Shown here: positions 36,731-45,863 of the stretch, one piece after another
Numbering within the stretch: the first letter of the stretch is position 1
Layout of the letters: each line of letters opens with the position of its first letter
Assembly (NCBI RefSeq): GCF_014851565.1
Contig: NZ_JACVAA010000005.1
Location: 371,246 to 435,245 of the forward strand
Length of the DNA: 64,000 nt
Origin: Pseudomonas sp. PDM15
GTDB lineage: Bacteria; Pseudomonadota; Gammaproteobacteria; Pseudomonadales; Pseudomonadaceae
Reading direction: 5' to 3'
The notes under the pieces: generated by a model
Told to the model about the DNA's origin: nothing
The model's database searches: none
The model's input: the letters and a program-made list of their open reading frames with translations, nothing else
Position numbers and translations under genes: made by a program

Positions 36731-36744
36731 TTGAGCCAGATCAA
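36731..36744. promoter_or_regulatory. ANR/FNR-type box upstream of the OprG gene
   Basis: TTGAG-CCAG-ATCAA differs from the ANR/FNR consensus TTGAT-N4-ATCAA at one base. It is centred about 76 bases before the ATG, a suitable place for oxygen-dependent activation. P. aeruginosa oprG is raised under low oxygen. Confidence 0.72.
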
Positions 36745-36813
36745 CAAGCGCCCGCGAGGGCTCCGTAGCATGACAGTCAGCCAATACGAACTGCTGACTC
36801 CCCGGAGCCCATC

Positions 36814-37500
36814 ATGAATAAAACACTGTTCGCCACTTCCCTGCTGGCCCTCGCCCTGGCCGCTCCGCTGGCCCAGGCCCACCAGGCCGGCGACATCATC
36901 CTGCGCGCCGGCGCCATCACCGTCGACCCGCACGAGAGCAGCAGCGACATCTGGGTCGGCGCGCTCGGCACCGACGTGGCCGGCACCAAGGCCACCCTGG
37001 ACAGCGACACCCAGCTGGGCCTGAACTTCGCCTACATGGTCACCGACCACGTCGGCGTCGAGCTGCTGGCCGCCACTCCGTTCAGCCATGACGTCGGCGT
37101 CAAAGGCATGCCCGGCGCCTTCGCCGGCCTCAACGGCAAGCTCGGCGAGCTCAAGCATCTGCCGCCGACCCTGAGCGTGGTGTACTACCCGCTGGACGCT
37201 GCCTCGGCCTTTCAGCCCTATGTCGGCGCCGGCATCAACTACACCTGGTTCTTCGACACCAAGCTGAGCAGCGAGGCCGAGGACAAGGGCTTCAGCGGCC
37301 TCGACCTGGACGACTCTTGGGGCCTGGCCGCCCAGGTGGGCATGGACTACATGCTGACCGACAACGTGATGGTCAACGCCCAGGTGCGCTACATCGATAT
37401 CGACACCCAGGGCAGCACCAGCTTCGGCGGCCGCGAGGTCGAAGTGGATGTAGACGTCGATCCGTTCGTGTACATGATCGGCCTGGGCTACAAGTTCTGA
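36814..37500 (+). CDS. oprG: outer-membrane protein OprG (OmpW family)
   Basis: An 8-stranded OmpW-type porin of 228 residues. Signal peptide about 1-22 ('PLAQAHQAG'), then 'GDIILRAGAITVDPHESSSD', 'NYTWFFDTKLSSEA' and the C-terminal 'MIGLGYKF' ending in Phe, as outer-membrane barrels require. OmpW proteins let small hydrophobic molecules through. It follows the zinc operon, as PA4067 does, but has its own ANR-type box. Confidence 0.93.
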   Translation: MNKTLFATSLLALALAAPLAQAHQAGDIILRAGAITVDPHESSSDIWVGALGTDVAGTKATLDSDTQLGLNFAYMVTDHVGVELLAATPFSHDVGVKGMPGAFAGLNGKLGELKHLPPTLSVVYYPLDAASAFQPYVGAGINYTWFFDTKLSSEAEDKGFSGLDLDDSWGLAAQVGMDYMLTDNVMVNAQVRYIDIDTQGSTSFGGREVEVDVDVDPFVYMIGLGYKF

Positions 37501-37518
37501 GTCCTGTCCGTAGCAAAC

Positions 37519-37546
37519 AAAAAGCCCCGCACTTGCGGGGCTTTTT
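37519..37546 (+). terminator. intrinsic terminator after oprG
   Basis: Strong stem AAAAGCCCCGCA-CTTG-TGCGGGGCTTTTT-type: GCCCCGC pairs with GCGGGGC, flanked by A and T tracts. It can act in both directions. Confidence 0.9.
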
Positions 37547-37572
37547 CGTTGCAGGTCGCGCACCACGCCGGC

Positions 37573-37633
37573 GTAGCCCGGATGCAGTCCGGGAGGCAGA
37601 GCGGCCAGTGTTCCCGGACTACATCCGGGCTAC
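37573..37633. repeat. inverted GTAG-type REP pair (REPIN)
   Basis: Outer arms GTAGCCCGGATG and CATCCGGGCTAC-like ends with inner AGTCCGGGA / TCCCGGACT arms. Same family as 31638-31697. Confidence 0.78.
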
Positions 37634-37680
37634 CACTCTGCGCTCGCGATAAGCATGGGCGATTTCTGCACCCTCCCTAC

Positions 37681-38610
37681 TCAGCGTCCGAGCAACCGTG
37701 CCAGGCCCTGTGCCAGCGGCGTGGCTGGCGCCAGCTGGTAGCGCTGGCGCAGCAGGCTGTTGTCCGCCTTGGAGTGGCGGATATCGCCGGCGCGCGCCTC
37801 TCCATAAATAACTTCGGGCAGGCTACCGAGCACCTGGCGCACGGCGTCCAGCAGCTGGTTGAGGCTGACCGACTGGCTGTGGCCGACATTCACCGCGCCA
37901 GGCTCCACCGTTGCCTTGCTCAGGCCCTGCACCAGCAGCGGCACCAGGTCGGCGACGTAGAAGAAGTCGCGGGTCTGCTCGCCGTCGCCGAACACCGTGA
38001 TCGGCAGACCGGCCTGGGCGCGCTCGGTGAAGATGCTGATCACCCCCGAGTAGGGCGACGAGGGGTCCTGGCGCGGACCGAAGATATTGAAGAAGCGGAA
38101 GATCGCCGGCTCCAGGCCATGCTGGCGGCGGTAGAAGTCCAGGTAGTACTCGCTGGCCAGCTTGTCCGCGGCGTAGGGGGTCAGCGGTGCCTTGGGCGTG
38201 TCTTCACCGACCGCCACGCCCTCGCCATTGTTGCCGTACACGGCCGCGCTGGAGGCGAACACCACCCGGCGCACGCCGGCCTCGCGCATGGCCTCGCAGA
38301 TGTTCAGGGTGGCGACGAAGTTGCTCTGGTGGGTGCTTACCGGGTCGTCCACCGAGGCCTGCACCGAGGCCACCGCGGCCAGGTGCGCCACCGCGCTGCA
38401 GCCGGCCATGGCACGGCGCACCAGGGCGGCGTCGGCGGCATCGCCCTCAATCAGCTCCAGGCGCGGATTGTCCAGCGCCAGATTGCTGCGCTTGCCGGTG
38501 GACAGGTTGTCCAGCACGCGCACCCGATGGCCGGCGGCCAGCAGGGCATCACAGAGGTGGGAACCGATGAAGCCGGCGCCGCCGGTGACTAGGATCAGGG
38601 AGTCGGACAT
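37681..38610 (-). CDS. NAD-dependent epimerase/dehydratase (UDP-glucose 4-epimerase-like)
   Basis: A 309-residue extended SDR. The NAD motif 'VTGGAGFIGSHLCDAL' is at about 8-23, catalytic Ser/Tyr-Lys at 'FASSAAVYG' and 'PYAADKLASE'. The 'FRFFNIFGPRQDPSSPYSGV' segment is typical of UDP-hexose 4-epimerases of the GalE/WbpP group. It forms a two-gene unit with the gene at 38629-39513, probably for an activated surface sugar. It corresponds to PA4068. Confidence 0.85.
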   Translation of the reverse strand: MSDSLILVTGGAGFIGSHLCDALLAAGHRVRVLDNLSTGKRSNLALDNPRLELIEGDAADAALVRRAMAGCSAVAHLAAVASVQASVDDPVSTHQSNFVATLNICEAMREAGVRRVVFASSAAVYGNNGEGVAVGEDTPKAPLTPYAADKLASEYYLDFYRRQHGLEPAIFRFFNIFGPRQDPSSPYSGVISIFTERAQAGLPITVFGDGEQTRDFFYVADLVPLLVQGLSKATVEPGAVNVGHSQSVSLNQLLDAVRQVLGSLPEVIYGEARAGDIRHSKADNSLLRQRYQLAPATPLAQGLARLLGR

Positions 38611-38628
38611 GGGATTCTCGAGAACGTG

Positions 38629-39513
38629 TCAGGCGTGGCGATAGTAGCGATCGAGTAGCGCCGGCAGCCCGGCGCGCCAGGCCCGCGGCTTGATGCCGAA
38701 GGTATGCAGGATCTTCTTGCAGGACAGCACCGCGTGCTGCGGCTCGTCGGCGGCGTCGCTGCGGGCGGCGTGAGCCTGGGGGCCCACCTCCTGCACCTTG
38801 AGCGGGTGCAGGCCGCGCACCTCGCCGATCACCGCCTGGCCCAGGGCCAGCGGCGTGGTCGCCTCGTGGCCGCCGTAGTGATAGATGCCCCACAGCGGGC
38901 TCTGGCAGTCCAGCTGCTTGAGCACGGCGAGGATGACCCGCGCGGCGTCGTCGACCAGGGTCGGGTTGCCGCGACGATCGTCGGCCATGAACAGCTCCTG
39001 TTCCAGCTCGGCGCGGCGCAGGAAGCGGCCGAGCAGGCCGTCGGCGCTGTCGTCCAATAGCCAGCCGAAGCGCAGCAGCACATGGCGCGGGCAGGTGGCG
39101 CGCACGCACTGTTCGATGCGCAGCAGGGCCTGGCCACGCAGGCCCAGGGGCACCGGTTCGTCCTTCTCGCTGTAGGCGGTGGCCCGCGAGCCGTCGAACA
39201 CCCGGTAGCTGGAGGGTTGCAGCAGCAGGATATTGTGGTGCTGGCACAGTTCGGCCAGACGCTCCATGGCCCGCTCCTGGGGCGCGAAGCGGCGCTCGTC
39301 GAAGCCCTCGGCCTGGAACCAGTCGAAGTAGTAGGCCAGGTTGATCAGTGCGTCGGGGCGGGTCTCGTCGAGCAACTGGGTGAGGCTGGCCCGGTCCCAT
39401 CCGCCTTCCGGCGGACGCGGGGCGAGGAAGCCGATGTCCTCCTCGGCACCCTGGCGCACCAGCGCCTGACCCAGGGCATTCCCCCCTCCCAGCAACAACA
39501 GCCGCATTCGCAT
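38629..39513 (-). CDS. dTDP-4-dehydrorhamnose-reductase-like sugar-nucleotide protein (RmlD type)
   Basis: A 294-residue protein of the RmlD substrate-binding family: 'LLLGGGNALGQALVRQG' at the N-terminus, 'PDALINLAYYFDWF' (about 53-66), and 'HYGGHEATTPLALGQAV'. The first glycine-rich loop is GGGNALG rather than GxxGxxG, and the usual Tyr-x3-Lys is not evident, so catalysis is doubtful. It is 18 bp before the epimerase gene; PA4069-like. Confidence 0.75.
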   Translation of the reverse strand: MRMRLLLLGGGNALGQALVRQGAEEDIGFLAPRPPEGGWDRASLTQLLDETRPDALINLAYYFDWFQAEGFDERRFAPQERAMERLAELCQHHNILLLQPSSYRVFDGSRATAYSEKDEPVPLGLRGQALLRIEQCVRATCPRHVLLRFGWLLDDSADGLLGRFLRRAELEQELFMADDRRGNPTLVDDAARVILAVLKQLDCQSPLWGIYHYGGHEATTPLALGQAVIGEVRGLHPLKVQEVGPQAHAARSDAADEPQHAVLSCKKILHTFGIKPRAWRAGLPALLDRYYRHA

Positions 39514-39544
39514 AGTTCAGAACAAGACCCGAAAGACCGACGAA

Positions 39545-39570
39545 GGCCCCGGCCGCCGTGGCGGCGGGGC
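39545..39570 (-). terminator. possible terminator after the ceramidase gene
   Basis: On the minus strand GCCCCGCCGCC...GGCGGCCGGGGC forms a GC stem with a bulge, followed by a moderately T-rich tail (CTTCGTCGGTCTTT). Weak tail, so tentative. Confidence 0.35.
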
Positions 39571-39641
39571 GAAAGTGGTCATTCTGCGGGTTTCGCGGCG
39601 GCTCGTCACTACCGGGGCCGGCGCAGCGGCCCGGTGGCGGG

Positions 39642-41642
39642 CTACTGCACGGTGAAACTGCGGCTGGCGCCGGAGAAGGCAGTGATCCGACCAGTCACCG
39701 GCGCCTTGCTGTCACCGTAATGGACCAGGCGGTACTCGCCAGCGGGCGTGCCGGCGGGAATGGTCCAGCGCAGGGTGGCGTGGGAGGTGCCCCAGAAGCC
39801 GTCCTTGCGCAGCCAGTGGTATTGGGTGCTCCAGTCGTTGTCGCGAGCCACCACCTGCCAGGCGCCGTTCACCTTGCGCTGCACCTCGAGGAAGGTGCCC
39901 TCGGTGCGCAGGTTGTTGCGCGGGTGGCCGGTCCAGAAAACCGCCTGGGCCGTGTCGCCGATGCGGTACTGGGCGTTGGCGTCCGTCACCACCTGACCGA
40001 AGCGCTTGCCCAGCGGCGGATTGTCGTAGACCACCCCGGTGACGAAGTTGCTCTGGTCGTTGCGCAGGTCGCGCGGCAGCAGGGTGCTGATCACCGCCTG
40101 CTGGTCGCGCATGGCCACGGCCAGGTCGTGGAACACCTGCTGGTAGGCAGCCAGGGTCCAGCGCCCGAAGTGGGTGGAGCCGCCCTCGTAGTGCTGCTTG
40201 TCATACTCCTCGGCGGTGGTGACGTAGCCGGAATAGGCGTTGGACAACCCGGCCACCACCAGCAGTTGGTCATTGCCGAGTACCCCGCGCACCGTCTCGC
40301 GCAGGCGCCGGCCGGACATCACGGTGAACTCGCCGGGTACCGCCAGCAGGGCGAACTGGCCGATGCGCAGGATCGACGCCGGCAGCACCTCGGGGCTCCA
40401 GGGATAGGGCTTGAACGCGCTCTGCTGGAGGATGATCGGCTTGGGCGCCTGGCAGGCGATGTCCGCCGCCGTGGGCGGAGTGATGGTCTGGGTGATCAGG
40501 TTGAGCAGCGGATTGGTCTCTACCGTACCCTCGTCGACATCCTCCAGGCCACGGCCGTCCTCGGTGCCGGCGGCGAAGGCATAGCCCAGCGCGGCGTTGC
40601 AGGTCTGCCGCTCCTGGCCCTGGCCGAACTGGGGGCGCACGCGAATCTTGGAGAAGTCGTTGTACTGCTGGCGGAAGTCGACGGCGCCGGTCAGTTGCAG
40701 GCTGGCGCCCTGGTACAGCGCCAGTGCCTTGTCAAACTGGCGGTCGCCGATGATCTCGGTGTTGCGGAACTGGTCCTGGGTCGGACCGGTGCCATCCAGG
40801 TTGAGATTGGGCGTGGTGTCGGCATGGTTGCTCTGGGCGAAGGAGGCAATGAAGTCCGGGTTGCCCTGGGCCCTGGCCAGCTCCTCGAAGCGCCATTCGG
40901 CTCGGCCCTTGTTGTCGCTGGTGAGCAGGGTGTTGCCCTTGTTCATCGACACCGGGTGCACGGCGAACCAGCTGATCATGCCGGCATCGCGATCCCCCTG
41001 GCGCAGGCGCAGCACCAGCATCTCCGGATCGATCGAGCTGCCGTAGCGCGCCCGCTCCTCGGCCGGGTTGTTGTCGTAGGCGGCCTGCGAGCGGTTGATG
41101 CTGGCGTTGCTCAGCTCGCCGCGATTGACCAGCACGTGGCCGGGCTGCAGGTTGGCGTGGGCCTCGGCGATGGCTGCGACTATGCCGTTGACCTGGGCCT
41201 CGAAGTTCTCCTTGATGAAGCCGAGGATGGTCACGTTGTACAGCGCGTAGTGCGACTGACCGCCGGCGGCGCCGTGGGTATGGGTGGCGCTGAGCACCAC
41301 GTTCTGCTCGGTGTAGCGCTCGCCGAAACGCTGACGCAGGCGCTCGACCACCGCCTGGTTGACCGACTGGAACAGCGCGCCGGCATCGACGTTGACGAAC
41401 ACCACGGCGGGCCCGCCGTTGGACTGGGCGACGATGTAAGCGCGGGCGTACTGGCGGTTGTGGATGCCGCTGCTTTTCTGCACGGGATCGGCATAGCCCA
41501 TCATGCCGACCTCGGCAGCCGCGCCGGTGACGTCGTACTTGCCGACGCCGATCAGGTAGTTGTCGCTGTAGGCCTGAACGGCCAGGGACAGGACGCTACC
41601 CAGGAACGCGAGCAGCAGTGTGGCGATTCTCCTTGTTTTCAT
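39642..41642 (-). CDS. neutral ceramidase, secreted (CerN-like), nucleophile Ser replaced by Thr
   Basis: A 666-residue exported amidase family 'neutral/alkaline non-lysosomal ceramidase', which cuts ceramide into fatty acid and sphingoid base. Signal peptide about 1-24. The zinc ligands seem kept: His in 'SATHTHGAAGG', His in 'WFAVHPVSM', Glu in 'VPGEFTVMSG' and Tyr in 'NAYSGYVTT'. A C-terminal beta-sandwich follows (about 520-666). In remembered P. aeruginosa and human enzymes the nucleophile is Ser in an '...SPN' motif; here it reads 'SNHADTTPNLNLDG', with Thr277 at that place. It lies 220 bp after the DUF1329 gene, same strand. It is the anchor for reading this region as sphingolipid-related. 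Confidence 0.9.
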   Translation of the reverse strand: MKTRRIATLLLAFLGSVLSLAVQAYSDNYLIGVGKYDVTGAAAEVGMMGYADPVQKSSGIHNRQYARAYIVAQSNGGPAVVFVNVDAGALFQSVNQAVVERLRQRFGERYTEQNVVLSATHTHGAAGGQSHYALYNVTILGFIKENFEAQVNGIVAAIAEAHANLQPGHVLVNRGELSNASINRSQAAYDNNPAEERARYGSSIDPEMLVLRLRQGDRDAGMISWFAVHPVSMNKGNTLLTSDNKGRAEWRFEELARAQGNPDFIASFAQSNHADTTPNLNLDGTGPTQDQFRNTEIIGDRQFDKALALYQGASLQLTGAVDFRQQYNDFSKIRVRPQFGQGQERQTCNAALGYAFAAGTEDGRGLEDVDEGTVETNPLLNLITQTITPPTAADIACQAPKPIILQQSAFKPYPWSPEVLPASILRIGQFALLAVPGEFTVMSGRRLRETVRGVLGNDQLLVVAGLSNAYSGYVTTAEEYDKQHYEGGSTHFGRWTLAAYQQVFHDLAVAMRDQQAVISTLLPRDLRNDQSNFVTGVVYDNPPLGKRFGQVVTDANAQYRIGDTAQAVFWTGHPRNNLRTEGTFLEVQRKVNGAWQVVARDNDWSTQYHWLRKDGFWGTSHATLRWTIPAGTPAGEYRLVHYGDSKAPVTGRITAFSGASRSFTVQ

Positions 41643-41862
41643 GTTTCAGCACCTCGAGCCAAAGGCTCTTGCATGAACTGCAATCGGTGGCTTGAACTCA
41701 GCCGGTGGGTTTCTCGGTCGTCCGGTTTTGCGGCGGCAAAGCTCCGCCCTGCGGCGAGGCCGCAAGCCCGAACCCCCAAGGTGGAAAGCTGTTCGAATGC
41801 CCCCTCCGCAGCGGGAGAGGGTCAGGACGAGGGGCTGACGATCGCCCCTCGCCCATGCAGGG

Positions 41863-43218
41863 TTACTGCGTACCCTTGCGGCGCAGACTGGCCGGGGTGA
41901 AGTAGTTTTCCGGCGGCGGCGTGAGGAGGAACTGGCGCGGCGCCTTCTCGTTGTTGCGCAGGCCGATGGCCGTGTAGCTGCGCGCAATCAGGTCGTGGAA
42001 CACGATGTTCACCGGGGTGATCACCGGCACCTCGTAGGCGTTCTTGCTGAACGCCAGGTTGACGTGCCACAGCTCGCCGCGGGCGTCGTAGTTCTCCACC
42101 ATCAGGGCGTACCAGCTGTCCTCGTCCAAGTAGAAGCGGCGCTTGGCATGCACGTGGCGCTGGCCCTGGCGCAGGGTCGCTTCGACCACCCACACGCGGT
42201 GCATTTCCCAGCGGGTCAGGTCGCTGTTCAGGTGGCCCGGCTTGACCAGCTCATCCACCTTGCGCCCCGGTTTTTCCATGGCGTAGTTGTGGTAGGGCAC
42301 CAGCAGGCTGCGCTTGCCGATCAGCTTCCAGTCGTAGCGATCGGTGGCGCCGTTGTACATGTCGGTGTCGTCGGCGTAGATGCCGTCGATCGGCGTGTCG
42401 TAGGCCAGGGTCGGCGCGCGGCGCACGCGGCGCTGGCCGGGGTTGTAGATCCATGCCGAACGCGGCTCGGCGACCTGGTCGATGGTCTCGTGCACCAGCA
42501 GCGCACGGCCCACGTCGCGGGATGGCGGCAGCAGCTCGCTGGCGAAGAAGTACATGATGTTGTCGAGGCTGCCGGCGTCCTTTTTCGGGTTGTAGTAGTT
42601 GGACAGCAGCTGGATGCGCTCGCGCAGGATCGAGTAGCTGCCGCTGGTGGTGACCTGGGCGGTCACCGACACCTCGTCCTGATAGCGGCCCTGCCAGCGG
42701 GCGATGTGGTTCCAGATCGCCTCGCGGCCATCCGCCGGAATCGGGAAGGGAATGCCGGCGTAGGCGCCCTGCAAGCCGTTGCCGCCTTCGGCCAGGGTCG
42801 CCTGCTCAGCGTTGCGCCGGGTGTTGGCGATGATCTCGCTGGGCGCGACGAAGCTGCGATGGCTGGGAAAGACCGGCAGCTTGAAGGTCTGCGGATAGGC
42901 CTTGAGCAGCGCCTTGACCCCGTCACTCAGGTTGGCCTCCTCGGCGGCCATGTTCTGCGCGTCGATAACCCGCAGCGGCTTTTCGTCGGCATAGGGATCG
43001 GCGTGGAAGCTGCCCGGCCCGCCGTAGCCGGCCGGCGCCTGCACGGCAGTGCCCCACTCGGGGATGCCCTTGGCCGCATCGCCCTGGCGCTCGCCGCCGA
43101 AGGGAGTCAGCGCGCCATCGAGTTGCGCTGCCTGCTCGGCACTCACCTTGGCCTGGACCGCCAGGGGCAGCAGCAGACCGAGGGAGAGCAGGACGGAGGT
43201 AAATGCTGTTCTGGTCAT
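41863..43218 (-). CDS. DUF1329 exported protein (LolB-like outer-membrane lipoprotein-sorting fold)
   Basis: A 451-residue exported protein with signal peptide about 1-23 and the DUF1329 pattern: 'LTPFGGERQGDAAKGIPEWG' near the N-terminus, 'AWIYNPGQRRVRRAP', 'WKLIGKRSLLVPYHNY' and 'YYLDEDSWYAL'-like 'FYLDEDSWYALMVENYD'. Proteins of this family are nearly always paired with DUF1302 barrels and occur in steroid, lipid and efflux loci; they may bind hydrophobic ligands in the periplasm. It follows the DUF1302 gene by 13 bp. Confidence 0.88.
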   Translation of the reverse strand: MTRTAFTSVLLSLGLLLPLAVQAKVSAEQAAQLDGALTPFGGERQGDAAKGIPEWGTAVQAPAGYGGPGSFHADPYADEKPLRVIDAQNMAAEEANLSDGVKALLKAYPQTFKLPVFPSHRSFVAPSEIIANTRRNAEQATLAEGGNGLQGAYAGIPFPIPADGREAIWNHIARWQGRYQDEVSVTAQVTTSGSYSILRERIQLLSNYYNPKKDAGSLDNIMYFFASELLPPSRDVGRALLVHETIDQVAEPRSAWIYNPGQRRVRRAPTLAYDTPIDGIYADDTDMYNGATDRYDWKLIGKRSLLVPYHNYAMEKPGRKVDELVKPGHLNSDLTRWEMHRVWVVEATLRQGQRHVHAKRRFYLDEDSWYALMVENYDARGELWHVNLAFSKNAYEVPVITPVNIVFHDLIARSYTAIGLRNNEKAPRQFLLTPPPENYFTPASLRRKGTQ

Positions 43219-43231
43219 GGGATTTCCGCCG

Positions 43232-45031
43232 TCAGAAGGAATAGGAGACGTTGAGGGCGACGTGGTCGCGATCGATCAGTGCGTTGTCCTTGCGCGCGCC
43301 CCAGAACGAGGTGTAGGCCAGCTTGCCGGCCAGCTTCTGGCCGTACTTGGCGCCCAGCTCGAGGGTGGCGGACTTGCGCCCCTGGACGAAGTTCTCGTTG
43401 AGCGACGGCGAGGTGCCGGACACATCCTGGCGGAAGGTCAGCCCCGGCATCAGGTCGAAGTTGGGCTGCACGTCCTGCAGCAGGCCGGAGAAGTTCACCG
43501 TGTAGCCCCAGGCGAAGGAGTCCAGGTAGTCGTAGTTGACCGTGTCGAGCAGGCTGCCCGGCACATGGTTGAAGGCCACCTCGGCGAGCATGATCAGGTC
43601 GTCCATGCCGGCGGTGGGGCCGAAGGTGTGGATGGTCGAGACCGAGCCGGTATACAGCTCGTGGCGCTTGTACAGGTCGATGCTGCGGCGCGAGTCGTTG
43701 GCCGAGCCGTCGCCGAACTCGCCGAGATCGATGCTGCCGCCGCTGGCCCCGCCACCACCGAGGGCGCCCTCGGCCATGGTCTCCAGCTCGTAGATCATCG
43801 AGGGTTCCAGCGGCGCGTTGGGCCGGTAGGTCAGCTCGCCGGCGACGCTGGTGTCGCCGATGGTGCCGGAGACGCTGAGGCCGAACAGGCGGATGTCCTC
43901 GGGGTAGATGAAGTCGTAGTAGGTGCTGTCGAGCAGGGCCAGGCCGTCCACCAGCGGCACCGAGGCCGGGTCGAGCGCCTGGGCCAGGCCGCACAGATCA
44001 CTGAAGTTGCCGCCGCTGCCGGCGCTGCAGGCCATGGACTGGCCCTTCTGGATGCGCAGGAACGGCACCTTGCTGTGGTAGTTGAGGTAGTAGAGGCTGA
44101 ACTCGGTGTTGTTCCATTCCTCCACCATATAGCGCATGGCGACGCCGAACTGGCCCTCGTCGCGGGCGTCATGCTCCTTGCCGTAGCGGGCACCGGCGAC
44201 GATGCCATTCTCGCCGTTGAGGCCTGGCACCAGGTCGGCCAGCGGGCCCAGCTCGTTGCGCAAATCGACCAGCACGCCATTGCTGCCCTTGCCGAAGTAG
44301 TCCTGGTTGTTGAGGAAGGCGCCGGTGGGAATCAGCTCGTGACCCTTCCACTCCAGGCCGTAGAAGGCTTCGACGTTCAGCGCATCGGTCAGGCCCAGCT
44401 GGCCGGAGATCATGTTGGTCGGCAGCAGCGCATCCTTGAGGCTGGCGTTGGGCAGCACCACGCGACCGATGTCCACCGGGTTGATGACGTTGATGCCGTC
44501 GGCGTAGTAGATGCCCTCGCCCCAGTTGATCACCTGGCGGCCGAACCGCAGGCTGTACGGCATCTCGCCGACGTAGCGGTTGGTGTAGAGGTAGGCGTCG
44601 AGCAGGCGCGCGCGGTGGCCGGCGCGGTTCTCCAGGTCCGAGGGGTAGCGCTCGTCGCTGTCGGTGTTGTGGGTCTCGAAACCGTCGCCGCTGGGATCGT
44701 GATCCATGATCTGGGTGTCGTACCAGGCGGTGCCTCGCATGAACAGGCCGTCCTGCTCGGTGCGCACGTGCAGCTCGGAGGTCAGCTTGAATTCGTTGGA
44801 GACGAACCCGGTGTCGTAGTACTCGCTGCCATCGTTGTTGTTGGTGAAGACGTTCTGGCCGCCGCGTTCGATGTGCTCGGGCGAACTGGTGCGGTACACC
44901 GAGGTGAACTCGGCGACGCTCTCCAGCGACGTGGTGACATTCGGCCCGGTATCGATCTCGAAGGCCTGGGCCTGCATCCCCCAGATGCCTATCCCGACTG
45001 CCAGCGCTATCTTGCTCTTGTTATGCGACAT
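43232..45031 (-). CDS. DUF1302 outer-membrane protein
   Basis: A 599-residue protein with signal peptide about 1-23 ('GMQAQA') and the DUF1302 features 'LRFGRQVINWGEGIYYADGINVINPVD' (in two conserved blocks) and 'VRYMVEEWNNTEFSLYYLNY'-like 'MRYMVEEWN...YYLNYHS'. The C-terminus 'HVALNVSYSF' ends in Phe, as for an outer-membrane beta-barrel. It is the first gene of a unit DUF1302-DUF1329-ceramidase, so a likely role is moving lipid substrates or products across the outer membrane. Confidence 0.88.
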   Translation of the reverse strand: MSHNKSKIALAVGIGIWGMQAQAFEIDTGPNVTTSLESVAEFTSVYRTSSPEHIERGGQNVFTNNNDGSEYYDTGFVSNEFKLTSELHVRTEQDGLFMRGTAWYDTQIMDHDPSGDGFETHNTDSDERYPSDLENRAGHRARLLDAYLYTNRYVGEMPYSLRFGRQVINWGEGIYYADGINVINPVDIGRVVLPNASLKDALLPTNMISGQLGLTDALNVEAFYGLEWKGHELIPTGAFLNNQDYFGKGSNGVLVDLRNELGPLADLVPGLNGENGIVAGARYGKEHDARDEGQFGVAMRYMVEEWNNTEFSLYYLNYHSKVPFLRIQKGQSMACSAGSGGNFSDLCGLAQALDPASVPLVDGLALLDSTYYDFIYPEDIRLFGLSVSGTIGDTSVAGELTYRPNAPLEPSMIYELETMAEGALGGGGASGGSIDLGEFGDGSANDSRRSIDLYKRHELYTGSVSTIHTFGPTAGMDDLIMLAEVAFNHVPGSLLDTVNYDYLDSFAWGYTVNFSGLLQDVQPNFDLMPGLTFRQDVSGTSPSLNENFVQGRKSATLELGAKYGQKLAGKLAYTSFWGARKDNALIDRDHVALNVSYSF

Positions 45032-45173
45032 GCTGCTGTCCCCTAGCGGTGATGTGGCGAAACTAGCCGACTTGAAAAAACCTCCATGGGGCCGAGGCGG
45101 ACAAAAACAGACGCCGAAAGGGCCCTTGAAACATTTCTACACAGGTGCCGAACAACACTCTGCGCAGTGCTTA

Positions 45174-45863
45174 TTACGCCTGCCGGGCAAAGGCCTCGAG
45201 GCTGCTGGTGTAGATGAATTGCAGGGTGCATTTGAGCTGCTGTACCCGCTGCTGGCGCTGCTCGGCCGGCAGGGTCAGGGCCAGCTTGGTCACCGAGCTG
45301 CTGCCCTCGCACAGCACCAGCGCCAGACCCTCGGCCTGCTCCGGATCGACATTCGGATGAGCGCTGAGAATCGCCGTGGCAACCATGCCCGCAGTGGCCA
45401 GGGTGTCGGCCTGGTTCAGCTCACGCAGCTCCGGCGCCGCGGCCACGCAGCCCCACACCTCGACAAAGCCCGGATGACTGATCTGGATCTCCACCATCAG
45501 GTCGATCAATCGTTCGATCAGCAGTCCCGCATCGGCGCTGTTGGCCGGGTCGACGATCAGCTTGAGGTCCTCCTCCAGACGCGCGCTGACGCTGCTGGTG
45601 TAGCGCTGCCAGACCTCCTTGACGATGGCCAGCTTGGTCGGGAAATACAGGTACAGCGAGGCGATCGGCAGGCCGGCCTCGCGGGCGATCTCGCGCATCG
45701 ACACCGCCTCGTAGCCACGCGCGGCGATCAGCTCGAGGGCGACCTTGAGGATCGACTCGAAGCGCGCCTGGCTACGCTCCTGCTTGGGAGCACGAGGTGC
45801 TTTGGGTTTCACCACGGGGGTGCTTGACAAGGTTTTGTTGGCCACAGCATTCTCGAAAAACAT
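45174..45863 (-). CDS. TetR/AcrR-family regulator
   Basis: A 229-residue TetR-type repressor. The HTH is at about 33-75 ('ILKVALELIAARGYEAVSMR', 'EAGLPIASLYLYFPTKLAIV'). The C-terminal ligand domain is unlike named families. A basic Lys/Pro-rich stretch precedes the HTH. The start is uncertain: ATG 45863 lies inside a 23-bp palindrome, and a GTG at about 45845 or a TTG at 45869 are also possible. It stands between the DUF1302 unit and the divergent kinase operon and probably controls at least the latter. Confidence 0.85.
   Translation of the reverse strand: MFFENAVANKTLSSTPVVKPKAPRAPKQERSQARFESILKVALELIAARGYEAVSMREIAREAGLPIASLYLYFPTKLAIVKEVWQRYTSSVSARLEEDLKLIVDPANSADAGLLIERLIDLMVEIQISHPGFVEVWGCVAAAPELRELNQADTLATAGMVATAILSAHPNVDPEQAEGLALVLCEGSSSVTKLALTLPAEQRQQRVQQLKCTLQFIYTSSLEAFARQA

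Noticed and set aside
41643..41862. Possible small gene or element in the gap between DUF1329 and ceramidase genes
   Set aside because: Only GC-rich short inverted stretches and no start with a ribosome site; nothing that can be supported.
39558..45046. 780- and 665-codon plus-strand frames opposite the ceramidase, DUF1329 and DUF1302 genes
   Set aside because: Shadow frames of the minus-strand genes; no start context or domains.
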